Shown: piece by piece, positions 23,781-31,972 of the stretch | How the letters are laid out: the number at the start of each line of letters is the position of its first letter | How positions within the stretch are numbered: position 1 is the stretch's first letter | Source: Nanobdellota archaeon | GTDB taxonomy: Archaea > Nanobdellota > Nanobdellia > Pacearchaeales > GW2011-AR1 | Direction of reading: 5' to 3' | NCBI GenBank assembly: GCA_030704765.1 | Contig: JAUYDD010000067.1 | Span: 1-34,244 of the forward strand | DNA: 34,244 nucleotides | Position numbers and translations under genes: made by a program | Notes under the pieces: model-generated | What the model was told of the DNA's origin: nothing | The model's database searches: none | What the model saw: the letters and a program-made list of their open reading frames with translations, nothing else

Positions 23781-24500
23781 ATGAAAAAACAAAATAAAAC
23801 AAAGAACAATGAAATCATAAGACTTGAAGAGGTATACAAAAATTATATTATGGGTGAAACTATAGTTAAAGCTATTTGTGATGTTAATTTAGGAATAAAA
23901 AGGGGAGAGTTTGTTGCAATTGTAGGTCCGAGTGGGAGTGGTAAAAGCACAATGATGAATATGGTTGGTGCATTAGATTTAGCTTCAAAAGGTGAGATTT
24001 ATTTAGATGGGCTGGACATTGAACATGTTGGAGAGTCTGAGTTAGCTCAAATAAGAGGAAGAAAAATAGGTTTTATTTTCCAGACATTTAATTTAATTCC
24101 AACATTAAGTGCATTAGAAAATGTTGCGCTTCCAATGATTTTTCAAGGAATTCCTAAATGGAACAGAATTGAGAGGGCAAAAAAGCTCCTAAAAGATGTT
24201 AAACTTGAACATAGAATGTACCATTTGTCAAATGAACTATCTGGCGGAGAAAGGCAAAGAGTAGCTATTGCGAGAGCTTTAGCAAACGACCCTGAAGTTA
24301 TTTTAGCTGACGAACCTACTGGAAACCTTGATAGTAAAACAGGAGAAGAAATACTCGATATGTTCATTGAACTGAATAAAAAAGGAAAAACTATTATAAT
24401 GATTACGCATGACCAAAATCTAGCTAAAAAAGCGCAAAGAATAATTAAGTTAAGAGATGGGTATGTCGTTGGTGAAGAAATAATAAAAAAGCATTCTTAA
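23781..24500 (+). CDS. ABC transporter ATP-binding protein (MacB/LolD type)
   Basis: 239-residue ATPase. Walker A is GPSGSGKST (49-57), the signature is LSGGERQRVAIARAL, Walker B is VILADEPTGNLD, and the H loop is MITHD. The sequence MVGALDLASKGEIYLDG and the DEPTGNLDSKTG ending are typical of the LolD/MacB/FtsE class, which powers mechanotransmission or export rather than import. It serves the two permeases downstream. A small hairpin TCAGATTATTTCTGA precedes the start. Confidence 0.95.
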   Translation: MKKQNKTKNNEIIRLEEVYKNYIMGETIVKAICDVNLGIKRGEFVAIVGPSGSGKSTMMNMVGALDLASKGEIYLDGLDIEHVGESELAQIRGRKIGFIFQTFNLIPTLSALENVALPMIFQGIPKWNRIERAKKLLKDVKLEHRMYHLSNELSGGERQRVAIARALANDPEVILADEPTGNLDSKTGEEILDMFIELNKKGKTIIMITHDQNLAKKAQRIIKLRDGYVVGEEIIKKHS

Positions 24501-24526
24501 TGATGTATTTTGTATAAGAACATAAT

Positions 24527-24598
24527 CTTTAAAAACTCTATAACATAGGGTAAAATATAAGGGGGTGAAGGCCTCAGACCTTTTTCTGAGAAATTAAA
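24527..24598 (+). promoter_or_regulatory. Second promoter and structured leader in the ABC operon
   Basis: CTTTAAAAACTC (24527-24538) looks like a TATA element. About 25 nt later starts a leader with GGGGGTG (24561-24567) and a hairpin CTCAGA (24573-24578)/TCTGAG (24585-24590) before the ATG at 24599. The G run is too far from the ATG for a normal ribosome binding site. Confidence 0.4.
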
Positions 24599-25477
24599 AT
24601 GGATTATAAAAACCGAGTGATAATATTTGGAGTAATTGTATTAATTTGTTTAATTTCAGTTATTAATCTAGCTTTTGCACTTACAACAACCTCTGTTTTT
24701 ATGAATCCTGAAAGCATTGCTCCTGGAGAAACTTCAAAAATTACAATTGTAATAAAAAACAATGGTGAAAATGATTTAACAGATGTCTCTGTTGGACTTG
24801 ATTTTACAAATCTTCCACTAGCTCCATATAATTCTGGTTCAAACCAGGTTTTTAGTGATTTAAATGTTGATAAAACAAAGCAATTAGAATTTGATGTAGT
24901 TGCATTAAATGATGCAAAATCAGGCATATATAAAATTCCAGTAAAAATTAAATATACTGAAGATTCAATATCTAAAACACTAGATTCTATGATTAGTATC
25001 ATGGTTTATTCAAGACCAATTGTTGAAGTTGATGCTGAAGAAAGCTTATTATTAAAAGGACAAAAAAATAAAATCACTATTAAAATAGTCAATAAAGGGC
25101 TTGCTGATGTAAAATTTTTAGAAGTTGAGATCGAAGGCTCTACTTATTACTCGTTATTATCTCCAGATACAGTATATGTTGGAGATGTTGATTCTAATGA
25201 TTTTCAAACAGCAGATTTTAACTTGTTCTTTAATAAAAATATACCTAATACTATAAATATTCCAGTGACATTAACTTATAAGGATATAACAAATAAAGAA
25301 TACAATCAAGACTATACTATTTCTTTAAAAACCTATAGCCAAGAACAAGCTCAAAAATTAGGATTAGTGCAGAAAAGCTATACAAGCTACATAATCGGGG
25401 GAGTAATCTTTTTAATATTAGTCTTCTTAGTCTATAGAACTCTTAGAAGAAGAAAGAATAAAAACCCTCAATACTAG
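24599..25477 (+). CDS. Secreted CARDB/COG1361-like surface protein, paralogue of 22812-23702
   Basis: 292 residues with the same plan as the first surface protein: signal peptide (1-27, ending AFAL), PESIAPGETSKITIVIKNNG, a second domain with VNKGLADVKFLEVE, the shared GDVDSNDFQTADF segment, TYKDITNKEY, and a C-terminal helix (about 268-285) followed by RRRKNK. The two proteins match over their length, so they arose by duplication and may form a heteromer or alternate subunits. It lies 2 bp before the first permease reading frame. Confidence 0.75.
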   Translation: MDYKNRVIIFGVIVLICLISVINLAFALTTTSVFMNPESIAPGETSKITIVIKNNGENDLTDVSVGLDFTNLPLAPYNSGSNQVFSDLNVDKTKQLEFDVVALNDAKSGIYKIPVKIKYTEDSISKTLDSMISIMVYSRPIVEVDAEESLLLKGQKNKITIKIVNKGLADVKFLEVEIEGSTYYSLLSPDTVYVGDVDSNDFQTADFNLFFNKNIPNTINIPVTLTYKDITNKEYNQDYTISLKTYSQEQAQKLGLVQKSYTSYIIGGVIFLILVFLVYRTLRRRKNKNPQY

Positions 25478-25503
25478 ATTTGATAGAGAATATACAAAAT
25501 AAT

Positions 25504-26724
25504 ATGTTAAGAGATTTTTTCTTTTTGTCTGTGAATAGTATGAAAAAAAGAAAGCTTAGAAGCTGGCTTACTCTCTTAGGAATTTTTATTGGAATTGCCG
25601 CTGTTGTTTCTTTAATTTCTATGGGCGAGGGATTAAGAACAGCTATAACTGGGCAATTTGCTTCTCTATCTTCAGATACTCTTACATTTACAAATGCTGA
25701 AACAGGATTTGGACCACCTGGAAGCACAGCAATTAAAAAAATCACTGATCATGATATAAAATTAATAGAATCTGTAAATAATGTAAAGATTGTAATTCCA
25801 AGGCTAATTAGAGTTGCAAAAATAGAGTATAATAAAATTATAGATTTTAGATATGTTGCAAATTTACCTGAAGATAAAGAAAAAATAGATTTTATCTATA
25901 CTAATATGAATATTAAAATAGAGGAAGGAAGATTATTAGGAATTAATGACCGTGGAAAAGTTGTTTTAGGAAATGATTTTACAACTACTGATAAATTTAA
26001 TAAAAAAATAAGGGTAGGAAGCAGGATAAAAATACAAGGCAAAGAATTTGAAGTTGTCGGAATACTAAAAAAAGCAAGCACTTTTACAATTAACAGTGTT
26101 GTTATAATGTTAGACAGTGATATGAGGGAGATTTTAAATATACCTAAAGATGAACATGATATAGTTGCAATCAGGGTTAATAGCAAAGATAATGTAGAAA
26201 AAGTTTCTTTAGACATAAAAGACAAAATAAGAAAAGATAGAAAAGAAAAAATAGGTGAAGAGGATTTTAATGTCCAGACACCATTACAGGCGCTCCAATC
26301 TGTTAATACAATTCTTGATATCGTAAATATTGTAGTTATTGGGATTGCTGCAATCTCTTTAATCATAGGAGGAATTGGAATTGCAAATACTATGTATACA
26401 TCAGTTTTAGAGAGGACAAATGAGATTGGAATAATGAAAGCAGTTGGAGCTAAAAATTCTGACATTCTGACTTTGTTTGTAATTGAATCAGGAATATTTG
26501 GATTAATTGGAGGTTTTGCTGGATCTTTATTTGGAGTCCTAATGTCTTATAGTGCTTCATCAAGTGCAAATAGCTTTTTTGGAGAAAATATTTTTAGTTT
26601 TCAAATATCCTGGCCATTAATATTTGCAGCTATAATATTTTCATTTTTAATAGGAGTTTTTGCAGGCTTAATCCCTTCTTATCGTGCAAGTAAATTAAAA
26701 CCTGTTGATGCATTAAGAGCATGA
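25504..26724 (+). CDS. MacB/FtsX-type ABC permease (first of two)
   Basis: From the ATG at 25504 it is 406 residues; a TTG at 25480 is possible. Layout: helix 1 after KKRKLRSWLTLLGIFIGIAAVV, a large extracytoplasmic MacB_PCD domain, then three C-terminal helices, with IGGIGIANTMYTSVLERTNEIGIMKAVGAK (in part: the FtsX-family coupling motif) and a final ASKLKPVDALRA. It partners the ATPase. Its stop overlaps the ATG of the second permease by four bases (ATGA). Confidence 0.93.
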   Translation: MLRDFFFLSVNSMKKRKLRSWLTLLGIFIGIAAVVSLISMGEGLRTAITGQFASLSSDTLTFTNAETGFGPPGSTAIKKITDHDIKLIESVNNVKIVIPRLIRVAKIEYNKIIDFRYVANLPEDKEKIDFIYTNMNIKIEEGRLLGINDRGKVVLGNDFTTTDKFNKKIRVGSRIKIQGKEFEVVGILKKASTFTINSVVIMLDSDMREILNIPKDEHDIVAIRVNSKDNVEKVSLDIKDKIRKDRKEKIGEEDFNVQTPLQALQSVNTILDIVNIVVIGIAAISLIIGGIGIANTMYTSVLERTNEIGIMKAVGAKNSDILTLFVIESGIFGLIGGFAGSLFGVLMSYSASSSANSFFGENIFSFQISWPLIFAAIIFSFLIGVFAGLIPSYRASKLKPVDALRA

Positions 26725-27938
26725 TTCAAGATTATTTTAAACTAGGCTTTGAAAATATAAAAAGAAAAAAATTAAGAAGCTCTTTAACAATAGTGGGGAT
26801 TTTTATCGCTGTCACAACTATATTTATTTTAATTAGCTTGTCTATTGGTTTAGATCAGGCTATAAAGGAGCAGTTTAGGCAATTAGGTACAGATAAATTC
26901 TTTATTATGCCAAAAGGCCAAGCAGGAGCGCCAGGTTCTGGAGGAGCTGTAGAATTAACAACAAAAGATGTAGCAGTTATTGAAAAAATTAATGGTGTAA
27001 AAGATGCTGTATATTTCAATGTAGGAAATGTAAAAATAGAATTTAAACAAAAAAACAGGTATTATATGGCTATTGGAATTCCTGATGATAACAGACTAAT
27101 GAAAGTCATGCTTGAAACTATGAATATAAAAGTAAATGAGGGAAGATTTTTAAAACCAGGAGATAATAAAAAAATTGTTTTAGGATACAATTACAAATAT
27201 GGGAACCTTTATGATAAACCCGTTAGAACCAGAGATAAAATAGAGTTAAATGATGTTGAATTTGATGTTGTTGGAATTCTTAGCCAGATTGGAAATTCTG
27301 CAGATGACCAGCAGGTCTATATTACTTTTAATGATGCAAAAGAACTGTTTAATTCAGGAGACAGAGTTGATGAAATAGTAGTACAAGTAAAAAGTGAAGA
27401 AGACGTTAATGCAGTTGCAGATAGTGTTAAAAGAAAGTTGATAAATTTTAGAGATGTTACTGAAAAAACAATGGATTTTACAATATCAACTCCCGAAGAG
27501 CTGTTAAGAAGTTTCGGGACTGTGTTAAATATAATCACTGCTTTTTTACTAGGAGTTGCTGCTATTTCTCTTTTAGTCGGAGCTATTGGAATTGCAAATA
27601 CTATGTATACATCAGTTTTAGAAAGGACAAAAGAAATCGGTGTAATGAAAGCAATTGGAGCTAAAAACTCGGATATATTAACTATATTTGTAATAGAATC
27701 TGGATTTTTGGGTTTAGTTGGAGGAATAATTGGAATTTTAGTTGGAATTGGAATTGGAAAGATAATTGAATATATAGCAATCACTAGCCTTAAAACAAAT
27801 CTATTGAGAATTGCTACTCCCTGGTATCTTATTCTAGGATGCATAATGTTTTCTTTTATAATTGGCGCAGTTTCTGGTTTACTTCCAGCACATCAAGCAT
27901 CAAAGGTCAAACCTGCCGATACATTGAGATATGAATAA
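26721..27938 (+). CDS. MacB/FtsX-type ABC permease (second of two)
   Basis: 405 residues, same fold and motifs as the first permease: KRKKLRSSLTIVGIFIAV, a periplasm-side domain with VDEIVVQVKSEEDVNAV, ERTKEIGVMKAIGAKNSD, and C-terminal ASKVKPADTLRYE. The two permeases probably form a heterodimer, unlike bacterial MacB homodimers. With the ATPase and two CARDB proteins this makes a five-gene export or envelope-remodelling system; the substrate is not evident. Confidence 0.93.
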   Translation: MIQDYFKLGFENIKRKKLRSSLTIVGIFIAVTTIFILISLSIGLDQAIKEQFRQLGTDKFFIMPKGQAGAPGSGGAVELTTKDVAVIEKINGVKDAVYFNVGNVKIEFKQKNRYYMAIGIPDDNRLMKVMLETMNIKVNEGRFLKPGDNKKIVLGYNYKYGNLYDKPVRTRDKIELNDVEFDVVGILSQIGNSADDQQVYITFNDAKELFNSGDRVDEIVVQVKSEEDVNAVADSVKRKLINFRDVTEKTMDFTISTPEELLRSFGTVLNIITAFLLGVAAISLLVGAIGIANTMYTSVLERTKEIGVMKAIGAKNSDILTIFVIESGFLGLVGGIIGILVGIGIGKIIEYIAITSLKTNLLRIATPWYLILGCIMFSFIIGAVSGLLPAHQASKVKPADTLRYE

Positions 27939-27954
27939 TTTAAAAACATAAAAA

Positions 27955-27965
27955 TTTATAAACTC
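27955..27965 (+). promoter_or_regulatory. TATA box of zinc-ribbon microprotein gene
   Basis: TTTATAAACTC matches the window's TATA consensus. It lies about 45 nt before the ATG at 28005, leaving a leader of about 20 nt with AGGTG (27994-27998), one of the few clear Shine-Dalgarno-like sequences here. Confidence 0.55.
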
Positions 27966-28004
27966 TAAGAATAAATTATCTCTATTAACAAAAAGGTGTA
28001 AAAT

Positions 28005-28175
28005 ATGACTAAATGTACGTATTGTAAAAAACAAATGCCCGAGAATAGTTCTTTAGAAGTCTGCGATCCATGTGGAATAAAAGTATGGGGCCTAAAAATG
28101 TTCAATGCAATAAAAAGCAATATGGAAGAGGCTAATAAAAGAGGGAATCTTGACCAAGGTGGAAATGGGAGATAA
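28005..28175 (+). CDS. Zinc-ribbon microprotein (56 residues)
   Basis: Short ORF reading MTKCTYCKKQMPENSSLEVC and so on, with two knuckles: C4xxC7 and C20xxC23 (DPCG). The C-terminal part is helical and rich in Asn and Met. CX2C-X12-CX2C fits a single zinc ribbon. It has its own TATA box and a Shine-Dalgarno-like AGGTG 7 nt before the ATG, so expression looks real. Such small zinc ribbons are common in archaea, some being transcription or translation accessories; no specific role can be given. Codon use resembles the neighbours. Confidence 0.75.
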   Translation: MTKCTYCKKQMPENSSLEVCDPCGIKVWGLKMFNAIKSNMEEANKRGNLDQGGNGR

Positions 28176-28194
28176 GCTATTAGTAAGCTTTTTA
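28173..28194 (+). terminator. Putative terminator after the zinc-ribbon gene
   Basis: AAGCT pairs with AGCTT across ATTAGTA, followed by TTTT, directly after the stop codon. The stem is short. Confidence 0.35.
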
Positions 28195-28195
28195 A

Positions 28196-28314
28196 ATGCT
28201 CTATTTCTATATTTTTTAGGGTTAATTAAGATTAGTGGATAGTTATGGACTATCTTAAACGACCATTGAGCACTAAGAAACCCATAGAAGATTCTTAGAA
28301 GCTTATATATAAAA
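28196..28314 (+). other. Structured leader region before eL21
   Basis: No ORF. Two hairpins are visible: GATAGT/ACTATC with loop TATGG (about 28237-28254), and CTAAGAA/TTCTTAG (about 28273-28298). A ribosomal-protein operon leader with autogenous control, or a small RNA, would look like this, but the stems are only 6-7 bp. Confidence 0.35.
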
Positions 28315-28566
28315 ATGATTAAAAGAAAACAATTACGTGATCGTGGAAAAATCAAACTCAGTAATTATTTCCAAGAGTTTAAAGAAGGAGAAAGAGTAGC
28401 TGTAGTAAGAGAACTTGCTATGAATCCGAAATTTCCGAAACAAATCCAAGGAAGATCCGGAGTTATTTTAGAAAAGAGGGGGAACTCTTATATAGTAAAG
28501 ATAAATGATTTAAACAAGGAAAAACATTATATAATCCATCCCGTACATCTAAGGAGATTAAAATGA
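28315..28566 (+). CDS. rpl21e: Large subunit ribosomal protein eL21
   Basis: 83 residues. The SH3-like core is clear: YFQEFKEGERVAVV, IQGRSGVILEKRGNSYIV, and the C-terminal HPVHLRRLK. Known archaeal eL21 starts with about 12 more basic residues before the RDRG segment; here the frame upstream of the ATG meets a stop, so the N-terminal tail is genuinely short. It heads the rpoF-DUF655-uS13-uS4-uS11-rpoD run. Its TGA stop overlaps the start of the next small ORF. Confidence 0.93.
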   Translation: MIKRKQLRDRGKIKLSNYFQEFKEGERVAVVRELAMNPKFPKQIQGRSGVILEKRGNSYIVKINDLNKEKHYIIHPVHLRRLK

Positions 28567-28736
28567 TAAATAAAAATAAATTAGTAATTAGAAGTATGGA
28601 TGATGTGTTTAAAGATCCAGATGTTGATATAGAGGATAGTAGAGAATTAATAGAAGGAGTTATGAAAAGTCCTTTGTATAGCTTAATGACTGAACAATGT
28701 AATGGTTATGAAATGAGATTGATTCACAATAATTAA
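28563..28736 (+). CDS. Small ORF coupled to eL21 (57 residues)
   Basis: ATG overlaps the eL21 stop (ATGA) and is preceded by AAGGAG 7 nt upstream, so translation is likely. The product begins MINKNKLVIRSMDDVFKDPD and ends MRLIHNN; it is acidic in the middle (DPDVDIEDSRELIE). I recognise no family. Position between eL21 and rpoF suggests a small ribosome- or polymerase-related factor, or a lineage-specific addition. Confidence 0.6.
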   Translation: MINKNKLVIRSMDDVFKDPDVDIEDSRELIEGVMKSPLYSLMTEQCNGYEMRLIHNN

Positions 28737-28765
28737 AATTAAACATTAAAAAAATATTCAAAAAA

Positions 28766-29077
28766 ATGATAATCGATAGAACACCCTTGAACCTTAATGA
28801 AGTTGAAGAAATAGTAAAAAGTATACCTGATAATCCTAAAAAAGAAGCTTTGGAAGAATATCTAAAGAAATTTCTCAAGACAAAAAAGGATCAAGCAAAA
28901 AAAATAAAAGAAGAACTCGAAAAATTAGATATGATTAAAATAAAAAAAGAACATATAGTAAAAATAGTGGATCTTCTTCCTAGTGATGCGTCTGATATAA
29001 ACAAAATATTCATTGATGTCAGTTTAAACGAGGATGAAACAAATAAAATACTCGGAATTGTCAAAAATTCAAAATAA
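28766..29077 (+). CDS. rpoF: DNA-directed RNA polymerase subunit F (Rpo4/Rpb4)
   Basis: 103 residues. With Rpo7 it forms the stalk of archaeal RNA polymerase. Sequence features: TPLNLNEVEEIVKSIP at the start, the helical HRDC-like core, and LLPSDASDINKIFIDVSLNEDE at the end, a pattern standard for Rpo4. The gene order eL21-rpoF-DUF655 is the usual archaeal one, supporting the call. Start ATG at 28766. Confidence 0.92.
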   Translation: MIIDRTPLNLNEVEEIVKSIPDNPKKEALEEYLKKFLKTKKDQAKKIKEELEKLDMIKIKKEHIVKIVDLLPSDASDINKIFIDVSLNEDETNKILGIVKNSK

Positions 29078-29082
29078 GAAAA

Positions 29083-29625
29083 ATGATAGAAAAAGAAGAA
29101 TATGCAATAGTCCTAGACTATTTACCTTATGGCTATCCATTAGAAAAGAAAATGATGCCAATAGCCCAGGCTATAGGTATTAAAAAATTCACTCTTCTTC
29201 AACTCATACCTCGAAGAGGCATAAAATTAGAAATAGGAGAAAAAGTTTATATTGGAGATGGAAAAAGAGATAAGATTTATTACATATTAGGCAGGCTTCT
29301 TGAAGACAAATTGACTGAGACCGCAAAAAACCAATTGAATGAATTCGTAGGAAAAGAAATATCAGAAAATGAAAAAAAGTTTGTTGAATTCTTTAATACT
29401 GCTGGGGCTATAAACACTAGAATGCATCAATTTGAGTTATTGCCTGGTTTTGGAAAGAAACATACTGAAGCAATATTAAATGAAAGAAATAATAAACCTT
29501 TTGAATCTTTAGAAGACTTGAAGAACAGAGTTTCTAACCTGCCTGATCCAAAAAAAGCAATTGAAAGAAGATTTGTAGAGGAGATAATAAGTAAACAAAA
29601 ATACTATTTATTAATAGGAAACTAA
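29083..29625 (+). CDS. DUF655 family RNA-binding-like protein
   Basis: 180 residues. N-terminal OB-like domain (YAIVLDYLPYGYPLE; LIPRRGIKLEIGEKVYIG), then a helix-hairpin-helix region with LLPGFGKKHTEAILNER and FESLEDLKNRV. This is the archaeal DUF655 architecture, found beside rpoF and often before a dimethyladenosine transferase gene, which is missing here. A role in ribosome or RNA metabolism is inferred from neighbours. It begins 5 bp after rpoF. Confidence 0.9.
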   Translation: MIEKEEYAIVLDYLPYGYPLEKKMMPIAQAIGIKKFTLLQLIPRRGIKLEIGEKVYIGDGKRDKIYYILGRLLEDKLTETAKNQLNEFVGKEISENEKKFVEFFNTAGAINTRMHQFELLPGFGKKHTEAILNERNNKPFESLEDLKNRVSNLPDPKKAIERRFVEEIISKQKYYLLIGN

Positions 29626-29626
29626 G

Positions 29627-30115
29627 ATGGCAGAACAATTACAAAAAGGAAAAATTCCAGAAAAAAAAGATTATGTTTCAATTGTGAGAATCCTGCAGAC
29701 AGATATTCCTGGAAACAAAAATACATTTACAGGCCTTACTTATCTTAAAGGAATATCCTGGTCAATGTCCAATGCTATATGTAAGATATTGAAACTTGAT
29801 CCTAATAAAAAAGTAATAGAATTAGATTCTAAAGATATTGAAAAGATAACTAGTTTTTTAAATAATATTCCCAATGAAGTCCCGGTTTTTTTATTAAACA
29901 GAAGGAAAGATTTTGATACAGGGAAAGATTTCCATTTGACTGGAAATAATCTTGAAATGAGAAAAGAGTTTGATGTCAGGAGACTTAAAAAAATAAGGTC
30001 TTATAGAGGGTTAAGACATGCTACAGGCCAACCTACAAGAGGGCAAAGGACAAAAAGCCATTTTAGAAATAAAAAGAAAAATAAACCTATTGGAGTGAGT
30101 AGGAACAAAAAATAA
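29627..30115 (+). CDS. rps13: Small subunit ribosomal protein uS13
   Basis: 162 residues. Binds the head of the 30S subunit and contacts P-site tRNA. Visible: IVRILQTDIPGNKN, TYLKGISWSMSNAIC (helix-two-turn-helix), RLKKIRSYRGLRHATGQPTRGQRTKSHFR, the last being the uS13 signature, and a basic tail. It starts 1 bp after the DUF655 stop and ends 1 bp before uS4, within a tightly packed operon. Confidence 0.97.
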   Translation: MAEQLQKGKIPEKKDYVSIVRILQTDIPGNKNTFTGLTYLKGISWSMSNAICKILKLDPNKKVIELDSKDIEKITSFLNNIPNEVPVFLLNRRKDFDTGKDFHLTGNNLEMRKEFDVRRLKKIRSYRGLRHATGQPTRGQRTKSHFRNKKKNKPIGVSRNKK

Positions 30116-30116
30116 A

Positions 30117-30659
30117 ATGCCAAAAAGAAGCAGAAAAAAATATTCAAGACCGAGAAAACCTTATGACAAAACAAGGATAGATGAAGAGAACAAACTTAGA
30201 GAAGCTTATGGGTTAAAAAATAAAAGAGAGATATGGAAAGCTGATGCTGCTATAACTAGAGTCAGAAACCTTGCAAAAGAACTTATCACTAAATCTGTAG
30301 ACGAAAAAGAACTTTTCATAAAAAGACTGCAAAAAAGAGGATTTGATGTAAAAAGCATAGCAGAATCTCTTGCATTAGATAAAGAAGATTATCTTAAAAG
30401 AAGACTGCAGACTATAACCTATAAAAAAGGATTGACAACCACCCCTAAACAAGCAAGACAAATGATAGTTCATAAGCATATATCTATAGGTGATCAAATA
30501 GTGAATATACCTTCTTACCAAGTATCTTTAGATGAAGAACATTTAGTCAAGCTAAACATTGTATTAAAGATAAAAGAACAAAAAAAATCAAAAGAAGAAA
30601 AAATAAAAGAAGAGATCCTAGAAGAAGAAAACCTGAATAACCAAATTATGGAGATTTAA
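30117..30659 (+). CDS. rps4: Small subunit ribosomal protein uS4
   Basis: 180 residues. Primary 16S rRNA-binding protein. The S4 RNA-binding domain is visible in RRLQTITYKKGL and ARQMIVHKHISIGDQIVNIPSYQVS, and the N-terminus is basic (PKRSRKKYSRPRKPYD). The C-terminus is a Lys/Glu-rich extension (KEEKIKEEILEEENLNN) as in other archaeal uS4. Follows uS13 as usual in archaea. Confidence 0.97.
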   Translation: MPKRSRKKYSRPRKPYDKTRIDEENKLREAYGLKNKREIWKADAAITRVRNLAKELITKSVDEKELFIKRLQKRGFDVKSIAESLALDKEDYLKRRLQTITYKKGLTTTPKQARQMIVHKHISIGDQIVNIPSYQVSLDEEHLVKLNIVLKIKEQKKSKEEKIKEEILEEENLNNQIMEI

Positions 30660-30660
30660 G

Positions 30661-31101
30661 ATGAGTGAAAAAACAATAAAAAACAAAGAAACTGAAGAAG
30701 AAAAAAGAGAGAGTATAAAAAAGAAAGAAGAAAGAATAGGTATACTCAATATCTATACTACTTTTAATAATACTATAATCAATTTGACTGATATGGCTGG
30801 AAACACCTTGGCTAAGTTCTCTGGAGGACAATCTACAAAACAATCAAGATTAAAAGCTAATCCAACAATTGCTATGTTTGTTGCTCAAAGGATTGCTGAA
30901 GAAGCTAAAGACAACGGAATTACAGGGTTTTATGTCAGGATAAAAGCTGAAACAGGCCAGAATAATCCGGGACCTGGTGCTCATTCTGCTATCAAATCAC
31001 TTACAAGAGCTGGTTTTAAGATAGTAAGCATAATGGATACTACTAAAATGCCGAGAGGCGGACCTAAAAAGAAAGGAGGCAGGAGAGGTAGAAGAGTTTA
31101 A
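30661..31101 (+). CDS. rps11: Small subunit ribosomal protein uS11
   Basis: 146 residues. Platform protein of the 30S subunit. Visible: GILNIYTTFNNTIINLTDMAGN, AQRIAEEAKDNGITGFYVRIKA, NNPGPGAHSAIKSLTRAGF, and the basic ending GGPKKKGGRRGRRV. The first 25 residues form a Lys/Glu-rich archaeal extension. Starts 1 bp after uS4. Confidence 0.97.
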   Translation: MSEKTIKNKETEEEKRESIKKKEERIGILNIYTTFNNTIINLTDMAGNTLAKFSGGQSTKQSRLKANPTIAMFVAQRIAEEAKDNGITGFYVRIKAETGQNNPGPGAHSAIKSLTRAGFKIVSIMDTTKMPRGGPKKKGGRRGRRV

Positions 31102-31125
31102 AAACCTTATAAATTATTTTTTAAT

Positions 31126-31791
31126 ATGATAAAAACAATTAGCTCTAATGATAAAGAAGGAAAATTAAGCTTTATAACAGACATGTCCACTAGTCTTGCT
31201 AATGCTATTAGAAGAAGTGTCTTGGAAATACCCACAATGGCAATAGATGAGGCTGAAATAATAAAAAACGATTCTGCATTATACGATGAAATAATTGCCC
31301 ATAGAATGGGCTTGATTCCTATAAAAGCAGACAAAGGCACTAAAGAATTGAAATTCAAATTAAAAGAAGTCGGTCCAAAGACTGTTTATTCAACTGATTT
31401 GCATCCTTCTACAGATACTGAATATAAATTGCCTATTGTACTACTGGATGAAGAACAAGAACTTGAAGTCTTATGTGAAGCAAGATTAGGCAAAGGTATT
31501 GATCATATAAAATATTCTCCTGGACTAGTATATTACAGGCATAATATAGATCCTGGAATATTAGATTTTGTTGTGATTGATGATGAAGGAAAAGCTAGCT
31601 TTAATGAAGAAGAATTAAATCAGAAAAAACTAACAGAAGCAGATTTAAATAAAATTAAAAAAACCAAGAAGGTCAATGAACTTATCTTCAATATAGAATC
31701 CTGGGGACAGATAAAGTCCAAAGATATTTTCTTAAGAGCTGTAGACGCTTTAAATGAAAATCTAGAAGAACTGGAAAAAGCAATCAAATAA
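31126..31791 (+). CDS. rpoD: DNA-directed RNA polymerase subunit D (Rpo3)
   Basis: 221 residues. Assembly platform subunit, homologous to bacterial alpha and eukaryotic Rpb3. Visible: STSLANAIRRSVLEIPTMAID, IAHRMGLIPI, and ESWGQIKSKDIFLRAVDAL at the dimerisation end. It has a single cysteine, so the ferredoxin-like Fe-S cluster domain present in some archaeal D subunits is absent, matching its shorter length (many are about 260). TTATAAATTAT lies just upstream; uS11 ends 24 bp before. Confidence 0.96.
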   Translation: MIKTISSNDKEGKLSFITDMSTSLANAIRRSVLEIPTMAIDEAEIIKNDSALYDEIIAHRMGLIPIKADKGTKELKFKLKEVGPKTVYSTDLHPSTDTEYKLPIVLLDEEQELEVLCEARLGKGIDHIKYSPGLVYYRHNIDPGILDFVVIDDEGKASFNEEELNQKKLTEADLNKIKKTKKVNELIFNIESWGQIKSKDIFLRAVDALNENLEELEKAIK

Positions 31792-31850
31792 TAGATTTCT
31801 ATTAAAAAATAAATATATATACTCGTTTTATTTTCACTTTGTTAGATTAA

Positions 31851-31934
31851 GCGGGAGTGCCAGAGTGGTCAAATGGAGCACGTTAAGGCCGTGCTGGCTT
31901 AGTGCCTACAGGGGTTCAAATCCTCTCTCCCGCA
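31851..31934 (+). tRNA. tRNA-Leu (anticodon AAG)
   Basis: Perfect acceptor stem GCGGGAG/CTCCCGC. The anticodon stem is GCACG/CGTGC (31878-31882/31890-31894) around loop TTAAGGC, so the anticodon is AAG with G37, as expected for a CUN leucine tRNA. It has a long variable arm (TGGCTTAGTGCC), shared with the tRNA-Leu(CAA) in this window, and T arm AGGGG-TTCAAAT-CCTCT. A34 is unusual in archaea. Confidence 0.93.
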
Positions 31935-31972
31935 TTCTAGAAAGGATTTGAATTATCAAAATCACAATAACC

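Noticed and set aside
26721..27938. Minus-strand ORFs opposite the permeases and CARDB genes
   Set aside because: They are shadows of strongly supported genes and have no recognisable motifs.
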